Below, piece by piece: positions 1 through 9,485 of a stretch of 42,920 nt of DNA (positions are counted from its first letter, which is position 1; every line of letters begins with the position of its first letter). The stretch covers positions 1-42,920 of the forward strand of contig NZ_AUHK01000018.1 of assembly GCF_000423145.1 (NCBI RefSeq), in the 5' to 3' direction. The notes beneath the pieces are model-generated. The model was not told the origin of the DNA and ran no database searches. It was given only the letters and a program-made list of their open reading frames with translations. This DNA is from Helcococcus sueciensis DSM 17243. Its GTDB lineage: Bacteria; Bacillota; Clostridia; Tissierellales; Peptoniphilaceae. The position numbers and the translations under genes were made by a program.

Positions 1-4
1 TGCG

Positions 5-22
5 ATTTCCCCTAGGGGAAAT
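5..22. repeat. 18-bp perfect palindrome
   Basis: ATTTCCCCTAGGGGAAAT is a perfect self-complementary 18-mer. It lies left of the possible IS end at 76-94, so it may belong to a mobile element rather than to pyrG. It could be a protein-binding site; no partner is visible in the window. Confidence 0.5.
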
Positions 23-33
23 ATTAGGACTAC

Positions 34-70
34 AAAAAACCAGAGACAAATATTTCTAAATGTCTCTGGT
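34..70 (-). terminator. Stem-loop, probable terminator after pyrG
   Basis: Arms CCAGAGACA (40-48) and TGTCTCTGG (61-69) pair perfectly around a 12-nt AT loop. Read on the minus strand the hairpin is followed by six T, so it can end pyrG transcripts. A copy with one mismatch over about 36 bases sits at 42034-42065, so this is a dispersed sequence and not a one-off terminator. Confidence 0.7.
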
Positions 71-75
71 ATAAA

Positions 76-94
76 GTCCAACTTTTTGGGGTCA
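76..94. mobile_element. Possible terminal inverted repeat of an IS3-family element
   Basis: Read on the minus strand this is TGACCCCAAAAAGTTGGAC, which resembles the ends of IS3-family (IS150-group) insertion sequences from memory. If so, the element lies to the left, mostly outside the window, and its outer edge is at about 94, 38 bp from the pyrG stop codon. No transposase sequence is visible here, so this could also be a remnant. Confidence 0.45.
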
Positions 95-132
95 CCTTAT
101 TTACTACCCTGTTCATCACCTTTTCACATATG

Positions 133-1740
133 TTATTTACTATTCTTTTTATCTAAACTCGATTTTATTAAGCCTTTAAATAATGGATGTGGTCTATTTG
201 GTCTTGATTTGAATTCAGGATGAAATTGAGATGCTATATAATATGGATGGTCCTTTAATTCAACAATTTCGACCAATTTTCCATCTGGTGAAAGTCCAGA
301 AAATACAAATCCAAACTCTTCAAATCTCTCTCTATATTCATTATTGAATTCATATCTATGTCTATGACGTTCAACTATTACATCTTCTCCATATAAAGAT
401 TTTGCAAGAGTCCCTTCTTGAATATGACAATCATAATTACCAAGTCTCAGTGTTCCACCAATATTTGTAACTTCATATTGATCTGTCATAAGAGAAATAA
501 TAGGATTTTCAGACGATTCATTCCATTCACTACTATCTGCATCTTTTAATCCTAAAACTGTTCTTGCAAATTCAATAGATGCAATTTGCATACCTAGACA
601 AATTCCAAGATAAGGTAAATTATTTTCTCTTGCATATTTTGCAGTAATTATTTTACCTTCTATTCCTCTATTTCCGAACCCTCCAGGAACTACTACTCCA
701 TCACATCCAGAAAGTAAAGCTTCTACATTTGATTCATCAATTTCTTCAGAATTTATCCATTCTATATCTACAGAAGTTTCATAGTCAATTCCTCCATGCT
801 TCAAAGCTTCTACAACAGATAGATATGCATCATGAAGTTGAACATATTTTCCAACTAAAGCTATTTTTACATTATTTTTTGGATTTTTTAATCTTTGAAC
901 CATATCAATCCACTTACTCATATCCGCATCTTTAGTATTTAATTTTAATTTATTCACAACTTGTTCATCAAACTTTTGTTCATTTAAAATTAATGGAAGT
1001 TCGTAAATATTTTCAACATTTGGTGATTCAATTATAGATTTTGTTTTAACATCACAAAATAGTGAAATTTTCTTTTTAACTTCATCAGTCAATTTTTGAT
1101 TACATCTTGTAACTATCATATTTGGTCTCAAACCTAAAGACATCAATTCTTTATATGAATGTTGCAATGGTTTAGTCTTGATTTCATCCGTTCCTGGAAT
1201 TGTAGGTAAGAGTGCAGTATGAATTATCATAACTTCATCCGGATCATGTTCATTATGGAATTGTCTTACAGCTTCTATAAAAGGAAGTGATTCAATATCT
1301 CCAACTGTTCCACCAATTTCTGTGATTATTACATCAGCTTCAGAATCAGTATATGCATCATATATCTTTTGCTTTATTTCATCAGTAATATGAGGTACTA
1401 CTTGAACAGTAGCTCCTAAATATTCTCCTCTTCTTTCCTTACTTATAACTGATTGATAAACCCTTCCTGTAGTTATATTAGCATTTTGAGTAAGTTCTTC
1501 ATCAATAAATCTTTCATAATGACCTAAGTCTAAATCAGTTTCTGCTCCATCTTTTGTAACAAATACTTCACCGTGTTGATATGGAGACATTGTACCTGGG
1601 TCGACATTTATGTACGGATCAAACTTTTGTAAAAATACTTTTAATCCTCTATTTTTAAGTAATCTTCCAAGAGAAGTTGCAACTATTCCTTTTCCAATCC
1701 CTGATACTACACCACCAGTAACAAAAATAAATTTACTCAT
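133..1740 (-). CDS. pyrG: CTP synthase
   Basis: Makes CTP from UTP, ATP and glutamine in the cytoplasm, the last step of pyrimidine nucleotide synthesis. At 535 residues it is full length for the family. The N-terminal synthetase half (about 1-270) opens with the P-loop-like [10 protein letters not shown]. The C-terminal class-I glutamine amidotransferase half carries the nucleophile elbow GICLGM (cysteine near residue 382) and the HPEFKSRP segment with the catalytic histidine. The start ATG is preceded by AAGGAG at good spacing. The gene follows pepT in the same direction but has its own promoter and a leader terminator (1765-1824) that suggests control by CTP level. Identification is certain. 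Confidence 0.98.
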   Translation of the reverse strand: MSKFIFVTGGVVSGIGKGIVATSLGRLLKNRGLKVFLQKFDPYINVDPGTMSPYQHGEVFVTKDGAETDLDLGHYERFIDEELTQNANITTGRVYQSVISKERRGEYLGATVQVVPHITDEIKQKIYDAYTDSEADVIITEIGGTVGDIESLPFIEAVRQFHNEHDPDEVMIIHTALLPTIPGTDEIKTKPLQHSYKELMSLGLRPNMIVTRCNQKLTDEVKKKISLFCDVKTKSIIESPNVENIYELPLILNEQKFDEQVVNKLKLNTKDADMSKWIDMVQRLKNPKNNVKIALVGKYVQLHDAYLSVVEALKHGGIDYETSVDIEWINSEEIDESNVEALLSGCDGVVVPGGFGNRGIEGKIITAKYARENNLPYLGICLGMQIASIEFARTVLGLKDADSSEWNESSENPIISLMTDQYEVTNIGGTLRLGNYDCHIQEGTLAKSLYGEDVIVERHRHRYEFNNEYRERFEEFGFVFSGLSPDGKLVEIVELKDHPYYIASQFHPEFKSRPNRPHPLFKGLIKSSLDKKNSK

Positions 1741-1764
1741 TAAAACTCCTTAAATTTAAAATAC

Positions 1765-1790
1765 AAAAAGCAACTCTATTGGAGTTGCCC
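1765..1790 (-). terminator. pyrG leader attenuator (also pepT terminator)
   Basis: Minus-strand transcript: GGGC at 1790-1787, then stem GCAACTC / GAGTTGC (1788-1782 with 1776-1770), loop CAATA, and five U. The hairpin starts within two bases of the predicted +1. It would stop pepT readthrough and also terminate most pyrG transcripts. By the B. subtilis model, low CTP causes stuttering addition of G at the GGG start, and the G tail then pairs with the pyrimidines of the left arm and prevents termination. Here the pairing tract (ACUCC) is short, so the mechanism is an inference. Confidence 0.65.
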
Positions 1791-1796
1791 TTATTA

Positions 1797-1824
1797 ATAA
1801 TATCATATATAGAAAATTTATCAA
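1797..1824 (-). promoter_or_regulatory. pyrG promoter with GGG start
   Basis: On the minus strand: -35 TTGATA (1824-1819), 16-bp spacer, TG-extended -10 TATTAT (1802-1797). Six bases later the run GGGC starts at 1790, the right place for +1. A transcript starting GGGC followed at once by a terminator is the known layout of the CTP-responsive pyrG leader of Bacillus subtilis. Confidence 0.7.
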
Positions 1825-1838
1825 ATAATTTATAAAAA

Positions 1839-3053
1839 TTATTGAAACTCTTGACTATTCTCAACTATTTTCACTATTAATTCAGATGCTTTTTCCATCC
1901 ATTCCAATGGAACTAATTCATATCTTCCATGGAAATTTAATCCACCAGCAAATATATTTGGCGTTAATAGTCCTTTATATGAAAGACTTGCACCATCTGT
2001 TCCACCCCTTATAGGTTTAATATCAGGTATTATCCCAATATCTTCCATAGATTTTTTAGCAAGTTCAACTATTTCCAGTCTAGTTTCTATTTTTTCACGC
2101 ATATTGTAGTATGAATCTGAAATTTCTAGAGTAATTGCATTATTGTATTTTTTATTTAAAAATTCAGTTATATCTTCAAATAATTTCTTCTTAGATGTAA
2201 ACTTTTCAAAATCATGATCACGAATTATATATTCCATTTCAGTATATTCGACATCACCTTCGATATTATTTAAATGATTGAATCCTTCATAATCAACCGT
2301 GTACTCAGGTTTTTGATCAACTGGTAATAATGAATCAAATTCCATGGCTATTCTAATTGAATTAACCATAGTATTTTTTGCAGAACCTGGATGTACATTT
2401 TTACCTTGAATTTTTATTACTGCAGATGCGCCATTGAAATTTTCATATTCAAGTTCTCCAATTGGTCCCCCATCCATAGTATAAGCAAAATCTGCACCAA
2501 AACCATCTACATCAAAATAGTCTGCTCCTCTTCCGATTTCTTCATCAACTGTAATTGCAACTTTAATATCACCATGCTCTATTTCAGGATGATTAATTAA
2601 ATATTCCATCGCATCTAATATTTCGACTATACCTGCTTTATCATCAGCTCCAAGCAATGTATCCCCACTTGCTGTAATTATTGTTAAACCTTCTAAATCT
2701 TTTAAGAATGGAAATTCAGATAGCTTAATACTAAATTCATCATTTAATTTTATATCTCCACCATTATAATTATGAACAATAGCTTTTACATCTTTACCAC
2801 TCATATCTGGGGATGTGTCCATATGTGCAATAAATCCTATTGTAGGGAATTTCTTTGTAGAATTTGATTTTAATGTCGCATATACATATCCATATTCATC
2901 TAAAAATGCATCTTCAAGGCCAATTTCTTTTAAATCCTTTACTATTTCTTCACCAAGTTTTAATTGTTTCAAAGTACTTGGTACTGACTCGCTTGTAGAG
3001 TCTGACTGTGTATCAAATGCCACATATTTCTTAAATCTTTCTAATATATTCAT
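1839..3053 (-). CDS. pepT: Peptidase T (tripeptide aminopeptidase)
   Basis: Zinc metallopeptidase of the M20 family that removes the N-terminal residue of tripeptides in the cytoplasm, feeding amino acids from imported peptides. Visible motifs are the metal-ligand stretch IAHMDTSPDMSG, LGADDKAG with the bridging aspartate, TVDEEIGRGA with the catalytic glutamate pair, and RGGTDGASLS near the C terminus. The open frame could begin 30 bases upstream, but the ATG at 3053 (MNILERFKKY) follows AAGGAG at proper spacing and matches the usual family start, giving 404 residues. It lies directly upstream of pyrG, separated by the leader terminator. The identification is very secure. Confidence 0.96.
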   Translation of the reverse strand: MNILERFKKYVAFDTQSDSTSESVPSTLKQLKLGEEIVKDLKEIGLEDAFLDEYGYVYATLKSNSTKKFPTIGFIAHMDTSPDMSGKDVKAIVHNYNGGDIKLNDEFSIKLSEFPFLKDLEGLTIITASGDTLLGADDKAGIVEILDAMEYLINHPEIEHGDIKVAITVDEEIGRGADYFDVDGFGADFAYTMDGGPIGELEYENFNGASAVIKIQGKNVHPGSAKNTMVNSIRIAMEFDSLLPVDQKPEYTVDYEGFNHLNNIEGDVEYTEMEYIIRDHDFEKFTSKKKLFEDITEFLNKKYNNAITLEISDSYYNMREKIETRLEIVELAKKSMEDIGIIPDIKPIRGGTDGASLSYKGLLTPNIFAGGLNFHGRYELVPLEWMEKASELIVKIVENSQEFQ

Positions 3054-3176
3054 ATAATTCTCCTTAATTTTATTAATATACATAGAAGTCTTCCTTATAT
3101 AAATAATATACTAAAAGACTATTTAGGTAAAATTAAATTTATAATTAAATTTTAGGTATAACATAAAATGAGAACT

Positions 3177-3205
3177 TTGACGAAATCCTTTAATAGTTTT
3201 ATAAT
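3177..3205 (+). promoter_or_regulatory. Promoter for the 256-residue secreted protein
   Basis: TTGACG (3177-3182), 17-bp spacer, TATAAT (3200-3205); expected start near 3212, followed by AGGAGG before the ATG at 3237. Confidence 0.8.
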
Positions 3206-3236
3206 ATGAGTAGAAGTATATAAATAGGAGGTTGAA

Positions 3237-4007
3237 ATGAAAAAAAATAGAATAATATTATTAACTATATTAATAATATCCACGATGTCGACAATTGTAT
3301 TTGCAGCATACGGAAAAGTAATAACAATAAGTAATGGATATTCATCTTATTCCCCTTCAACTAATAAAAATGCTATTACACATTCAGCTATCAGTAAAGA
3401 ACAACTTGCTGATGCTAATAAGATAAAAAGAATAGAAACTACTAGCATTAGTACCATAAATGGAAAAGTTGAAGGAAGGATGGGTACAGTAACTGGAAAC
3501 ACTACATACGATAAAGTAGAACACACATACTATAGAACTCCAAATACAAATAACTACGCTGTTGCTGAAGGATACTCAAAAGCAGATTATACAAATGGAA
3601 CTACAAGTTATGATTCTGATAAAAAAACTTTTAGAATATTTGGTTATACAGAATTGAGAAATTCTCACTTAAAAAATAATGATACTGACTTAGAAATCGT
3701 ATATTATGAAAAAGAAAATCTTAAAAATAAAGAACTACAAATGTTAGAAGAAAAAAAGAATAATACTGTTTTATTTAATAATAAATCGAATGAAAAAATT
3801 GATTTTTCTAAATTAATGCATATAAATGATATTTATGTAAAAGAATATCCTGAATATATGGAAATATATTATGAACATATTATGGATCATATTAAATTAG
3901 GAGATTATATGCCATCAGGAGTTTATATAGATGAAAATAATAACAAACTATATATAATTTCAATTTCTGAAAATACTATTTATGAGTACGAAATTAAAAA
4001 TAAATAA
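3237..4007 (+). CDS. Secreted protein of unknown function
   Basis: A 256-residue protein I do not recognise. Residues 1-23 form a clear signal peptide: basic MKKNR, a hydrophobic stretch, then FAA, with likely cleavage after VFA or FAA. The mature part is polar, rich in Asn, Ser, Thr and Tyr in its first half, with a lysine/glutamate-rich helix at about 150-175 and a mixed C-terminal half. There is no cysteine, LPXTG motif or second membrane segment, so the product is probably released rather than anchored. It has a strong promoter, a strong AGGAGG and its own terminator, and so is a single-gene unit. It converges on the ABC exporter genes, and a functional link to them is not shown. Confidence 0.75.
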   Translation: MKKNRIILLTILIISTMSTIVFAAYGKVITISNGYSSYSPSTNKNAITHSAISKEQLADANKIKRIETTSISTINGKVEGRMGTVTGNTTYDKVEHTYYRTPNTNNYAVAEGYSKADYTNGTTSYDSDKKTFRIFGYTELRNSHLKNNDTDLEIVYYEKENLKNKELQMLEEKKNNTVLFNNKSNEKIDFSKLMHINDIYVKEYPEYMEIYYEHIMDHIKLGDYMPSGVYIDENNNKLYIISISENTIYEYEIKNK

Positions 4008-4047
4008 TCGTACATTTGTATCGAATTTTCTTGGTTCTACAATAAAT

Positions 4048-4083
4048 AGTGTTGGTGGATAAAAATCTACTACGCTTTTTTTG
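4048..4083 (+). terminator. Terminator after the secreted protein gene
   Basis: Stem of AGTGT/ACGCT and GTGGAT/ATCTAC with a small internal bulge, loop AAAA, followed by seven T. The gap that follows (4084-4221) holds only a long-spaced inverted repeat (AAGTTAGT at 4096 and ACTAACTT at 4171). Confidence 0.7.
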
Positions 4084-4221
4084 CTTTAAAATAAAAAGTT
4101 AGTGACAAAGTAATGATTTAATCCTAAAATTGAAATAACCACAAATCAAGAAAGGATAATTACAACGTCAACTAACTTGTCTAATTATATATTAAAATTT
4201 ATTTCCACAAAAATAGAATTA

Positions 4222-5121
4222 CTATATATATTCTCTAATCTTTTCCATTTCTTCTGGAAACATCTTCATATATTTTTCTTCTGAACCTATTTTTATTTTT
4301 ATAATATCTTTAATTTTTATATCATTTTTTTGTAATAATTCAATTAAATTTGAAATATTAGAATCTTCTAAATCAATAATAAGTATATTTCCATTTAATT
4401 TATAATCATATAAATCTTTAAGCCTTTCTATTTTTTCTAAACTTTCATCTGGTATCAAAATCTCATATTTGAAATGATTATCTATAAATTCATCTTCTTC
4501 AATTATCTTTCCATTTTTTAAAAATAAAATATTATTTGTCATAAGATCAATTTCTGATAGTGTGTGTGATGAAATTAAGATTGCCGTACCATTTTTTGCA
4601 AGTTCTTGAAATATTCCTCTTACCTTAATCACTGATGTAGGATCTAATCCATTTAATGGTTCATCAAGTATCAAAAACTTTGGTTTATTTAATATCGCCA
4701 TAGCTATTAACAAATGTTGTTTCATACCCAAGGAATATGTACCAACTTTCTTTCTAATATATTTAGATATTTGTAATTTATCAATAACTTCATTTATTCT
4801 ATTTCTGTCTATTTTTTGAGCTGAAGCAATAAATGATAGATGATCATATCCAGATAAATAATCATATAAAACTCTATTATCTTTTAAAAATGATACTTCA
4901 TAAAATATTTTAGAGTCTGTATTAGGTCTATCTACAACTTCTATTTTTCCAGATGTTGGTTTTATTAAATTTGATATAACATTAAATAGGGTTGTTTTTC
5001 CCGCTCCATTAGGACCTATTAAAGCATAGATTCCCGGACCATTAATGTTAATATTTATTCCATCAAGCACCTTGTGATCACCAAACTTTTTTATAACATT
5101 TTCAACTTTAAGAATACTCAT
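4222..5121 (-). CDS. ABC transporter ATP-binding protein
   Basis: Cytoplasmic ATPase that would drive the permease encoded immediately upstream. Motifs: Walker A GPNGAGKT (about residue 37), ABC signature YSLGMKQ, Walker B LILDEPLNGLD, and the switch histidine in ISSHTLSE. The fold and the roughly 80-residue C-terminal extension match the DrrA/CcmA-like group that pairs with ABC-2 permeases in drug, peptide or antibiotic export and resistance. Two ATGs are adjacent. A G-rich ribosome site touches the first, so the second (MSILKVENV) at 5121 is the better start. The permease stop is only about 15 bases upstream, so the two genes are surely cotranscribed. The substrate is unknown. Confidence 0.9.
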   Translation of the reverse strand: MSILKVENVIKKFGDHKVLDGINININGPGIYALIGPNGAGKTTLFNVISNLIKPTSGKIEVVDRPNTDSKIFYEVSFLKDNRVLYDYLSGYDHLSFIASAQKIDRNRINEVIDKLQISKYIRKKVGTYSLGMKQHLLIAMAILNKPKFLILDEPLNGLDPTSVIKVRGIFQELAKNGTAILISSHTLSEIDLMTNNILFLKNGKIIEEDEFIDNHFKYEILIPDESLEKIERLKDLYDYKLNGNILIIDLEDSNISNLIELLQKNDIKIKDIIKIKIGSEEKYMKMFPEEMEKIREYI

Positions 5122-5136
5122 CATCCCCCCAGTTAT

Positions 5137-7647
5137 TTAATATTGCTTTTTACTTCTTGATACAAATACACCAACTATATTAATAAATACAATAGATATC
5201 AATAAAACTAAAATACTTAACATTAGACTTTTTTGTGTTAAATTTTCTCTGATATATACAGCCCCATTTGCTACATATCTTGTATTTAAATATGTGAAAG
5301 GAGAATATATTTTTATATTTTCAGATAAATTATTATTTGCTATTAAACCAAATACAATTACAAAAAATGTACTAAAATACACACTCAATTTGCTTTTTAG
5401 AAAAATAGAAATTAAGTTGCCGATTGATATTATAAATAATATTTGCACTAACAATATAATATATACACTTAAATTATATTTCCATATAGGTATAAAATAA
5501 AAATAATTATCATTTATATCATTAGCGTTTTTTATGAAATTGCCATATTTTATAATTGGATAATCTATATCTCCAATTCCACTAGTTACTAAACCCAATA
5601 ATTTTATAAATAATAAGATACAAGTTATAGCTAAAAATGCTACAAAAAATGAAGTCATCAACTTGGTTAAATATATTTTAGATTTATTAATAGGTTGTGT
5701 AAATAGCAAATCTATTTGATTTCCACTTTCCTTATCAAATGCATATCCACCTAAAACCATAAAACTAACTAATAATAATATAATTAAATCTATAGAATAT
5801 GTTTTTAATAATTTTCTTATAATATAAGAAGCTGAATGATCAAATACATTATCAAAACCATTAATTTCATTTAACATTGTCTTTTCTTCATATTCAGAAC
5901 CAAAAATAGGCCATCCTAAAACTTTAGGTTCACTATTGTTATCGGACATATATTTATATAATTCTAAACTTTCTTTTATAGATGATGATGTATACGAAAA
6001 GTTTTTTAAATTTACAGTAGGAACAATCCTATCATTTTTTATCACATCATTCATCTGATCTATCCTTAATTTATAAAAATTTGTACCATCATTTTTTAAA
6101 AAATAATCTGATTCAATACTATACTGATCTAATTTATTTTTTTCAATCTCTAAATCAGATCTCATCATATCTAATTTATTATAATATTCATTTTCCTCAT
6201 ATATACTTAAAAAATATTCTTTATTGAATATAAAATTATCCATTTCATTTTGAATAGGCATAACATTTACTTGTACATAATGATTAATTAAAGGTGTATC
6301 TTTTTTCGATAATAATACCTTCTTTGCTTCATAATCTTTTATATAAACTTCAATAAAAAATAACAACAATAAGCTCAATATCCCGAAAATTGCTACTATA
6401 AAAGATTTATCTTTTACTATTTTAAATAATTCTAAAGAATAAATAGAATTTATATTATTTATTTTTTCTTTACTATTTTCAAATATACTAATTTTCCTAA
6501 ACAAAATTAAAGATAAAATTAATATAAACTGACTAAATATCAAATATATAAAATATGGATATATTCCATATGATTTAACATATGAATAGTCATAAATTTG
6601 TGAATTAACTTCTGTGCTAATATAACCATTAATTATATTCTTAAAATTTAATAAATAAAATGGATTATATATACCTCTAAAATAATCATATTTATTAGTA
6701 ATGATTAAGAATAAAATAATTATAAAACTTAATAATAATGCTGGAATATATCTATTATTAAAAATGACACTAAATAGAATTATTATACTAGCAAAAAACA
6801 TCATCATAATGATACTTGCAAATATTATATTTATTAATAATTTATATGCAATTGTATAATCTAAATTATTTTCAGAAAATATTCTATATATTTCTAAATG
6901 ACCATTATGCCACTTCATTCCAACTAATAATGATAATGACATCGTAAATATTATTGTAAAAATAATGAAAATTATACCATATAAAACAATACAAATCCAT
7001 TTTGAATATATGATTTCATAGTCACTAATAGGTTGAGACTTCAACAAATTGATATTACTCATTTGTTTTTCTCTAGATATTATTCCTGAAAATAAGAAAA
7101 GTAAAAGAATTATTGGTACAATTCCAAAATTTATACTATCATTAAAAATTATTAGTCTAAAAGGATTTTTGGATATATCAGCAAATATATTTCTAGATGA
7201 TGCAGTATTTGTTTTTAAAAAATATTCATTTTCAAATAGACCCCACTCCCAAATATCTTCAGTATTTTGATCTAGTTTGATATCATATTTATCAAGTAGT
7301 CCATCCTGATACAAATATTCATCAATATATGACTTAGTCAAATTTAAAGCATATATTTCTTTATCTGTATAACTTTCATCCCATGGATAATGAAAATTTG
7401 AATTATGTTCAATAATTTCTGATAATAAATTTTCTTTATCATTTTTTGTTAAGTTTTTAATAACGGAACTATTATATTCTAAATTTAAAAATATATTTCC
7501 ATACGCATCATGTTCAACCTCATTTTCTATATGAATATCTATTTCCTGAGATAATAATATATTAAATATAGAGATTAAAAATGATACTAAAACAATAATA
7601 TACAAGGTCTTTCTCTTAAAAGCTTTCTTTATTTCAAATAATAGCAT
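5137..7647 (-). CDS. ABC-2 type permease, fused tandem duplicate
   Basis: An 836-residue membrane protein made of two similar halves. Each half starts with a membrane segment (MLLFEIKKAFKRKT... and YSLELFKIVKDKSFI...), has a long polar extracytoplasmic stretch, and then about five membrane segments. The same cytoplasmic motif occurs in both halves: SREKQMSNINLLKSQPIS (first) and DKESGNQIDLLFTQPINK (second). This is typical of ABC-2 exporters whose two permease subunits are normally separate or identical chains, so one protein here probably forms the whole channel. GAGGTG precedes the ATG at 7647; an ATG at 7659 overlaps that site and is less likely. It pairs with the downstream ATPase. Substrate unknown; a lantibiotic-immunity or peptide-export role is possible. 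Confidence 0.88.
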   Translation of the reverse strand: MLLFEIKKAFKRKTLYIIVLVSFLISIFNILLSQEIDIHIENEVEHDAYGNIFLNLEYNSSVIKNLTKNDKENLLSEIIEHNSNFHYPWDESYTDKEIYALNLTKSYIDEYLYQDGLLDKYDIKLDQNTEDIWEWGLFENEYFLKTNTASSRNIFADISKNPFRLIIFNDSINFGIVPIILLLFLFSGIISREKQMSNINLLKSQPISDYEIIYSKWICIVLYGIIFIIFTIIFTMSLSLLVGMKWHNGHLEIYRIFSENNLDYTIAYKLLINIIFASIIMMMFFASIIILFSVIFNNRYIPALLLSFIIILFLIITNKYDYFRGIYNPFYLLNFKNIINGYISTEVNSQIYDYSYVKSYGIYPYFIYLIFSQFILILSLILFRKISIFENSKEKINNINSIYSLELFKIVKDKSFIVAIFGILSLLLLFFIEVYIKDYEAKKVLLSKKDTPLINHYVQVNVMPIQNEMDNFIFNKEYFLSIYEENEYYNKLDMMRSDLEIEKNKLDQYSIESDYFLKNDGTNFYKLRIDQMNDVIKNDRIVPTVNLKNFSYTSSSIKESLELYKYMSDNNSEPKVLGWPIFGSEYEEKTMLNEINGFDNVFDHSASYIIRKLLKTYSIDLIILLLVSFMVLGGYAFDKESGNQIDLLFTQPINKSKIYLTKLMTSFFVAFLAITCILLFIKLLGLVTSGIGDIDYPIIKYGNFIKNANDINDNYFYFIPIWKYNLSVYIILLVQILFIISIGNLISIFLKSKLSVYFSTFFVIVFGLIANNNLSENIKIYSPFTYLNTRYVANGAVYIRENLTQKSLMLSILVLLISIVFINIVGVFVSRSKKQY

Positions 7648-7667
7648 TTTACACCTCATCTATCTGT

Positions 7668-7697
7668 AAAAAAAAAGAGAGTATTAACTCTCTTTTT
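7668..7697 (-). terminator. Terminator after the 116-residue secreted protein
   Basis: AAAAAGAGAGT (7672-7682) pairs with ACTCTCTTTTT (7687-7697) around a 4-nt loop, followed on the minus strand by a long T run. The right arm overlaps the stop codon of the secreted protein. It separates that gene from the permease, so readthrough sets how much exporter is made. Confidence 0.85.
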
Positions 7698-8046
7698 ATT
7701 CAAATTCCAAATTACTCTTCATCATTGAAGTTCCACTGTAAGATAGAGTACCTTCAAAATAAGCCCAAACTGTTCCTTCTTTTCTTTTTAAATAAATATA
7801 TCCTTCATAATATCCTTCTTCATATCCATCTTCTGAAACATATATTTTTCTCCATAACCTAGAATTTATCGTTCTAGAACCATATAAAGGTATGCGTTCT
7901 TTATAAGGATAAGAACGAGGTTTTACTGGTCCATTCGGTACAATATCTATTCTTTCATTTTCATAATTATTAGCATAACTAATTGTTGGTAAAACAGCCA
8001 ACATTAAAGCTAATATAATTAAAGACATTCTTACTGTTTTTTTCAT
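7696..8046 (-). CDS. Small secreted protein, unknown
   Basis: A 116-residue protein with a classical signal peptide (MKKTVRMSLIILALMLAVLP...SYA, cut near residue 25). The mature 90 residues are rich in Tyr, Gly, Arg and charged residues, with a segment of alternating aromatic and polar positions (GYYEGYIYLKR, VWAYFEGTLSY) that suggests a small beta-sheet domain. No cysteine, leader-peptidase GG motif or anchor is seen. It is the first gene of a unit continuing into the ABC permease and ATPase after a terminator, the layout often seen for small secreted bacteriocin-like proteins with a dedicated transporter. I do not recognise the family, and the bacteriocin idea is only a context inference. 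Confidence 0.7.
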   Translation of the reverse strand: MKKTVRMSLIILALMLAVLPTISYANNYENERIDIVPNGPVKPRSYPYKERIPLYGSRTINSRLWRKIYVSEDGYEEGYYEGYIYLKRKEGTVWAYFEGTLSYSGTSMMKSNLEFE

Positions 8047-8097
8047 TTTTTTCTTCTCGTAGATTATTTTTTTAAATATTATTTAATACTTATCCAT

Positions 8098-8126
8098 ATA
8101 TTACATCATTAATACTAATTTGTCAA
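8098..8126 (-). promoter_or_regulatory. Promoter of the secreted protein/ABC unit
   Basis: Minus strand: consensus -35 TTGACA (8126-8121), 17-bp spacer, -10 TAATAT (8103-8098). A strong housekeeping-type promoter about 50 bases ahead of the start codon. Confidence 0.82.
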
Positions 8127-8143
8127 CGTTTTCTTTTAATCAC

Positions 8144-8178
8144 AAAAAAGGAAGCATTTCTAAGAAATGCTTCCTTTT
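8144..8178 (-). terminator. Terminator of the glycolytic operon
   Basis: A perfect 15-bp stem (8146-8160 with 8164-8178), loop TAA, then six T on the minus strand, 18 bases after the eno stop codon. The symmetrical A/T flanks mean it could work in both directions. Confidence 0.9.
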
Positions 8179-8195
8179 ACAACTATTTTAGAGAC

Positions 8196-9485
<1,290 letters not shown>

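Noticed and set aside
7696-8046. Lactococcin-972-type bacteriocin
   Set aside because: Size and context are similar, but I cannot see the family's sequence pattern, and the permease is of ABC-2 type and not the associated membrane protein of that system.
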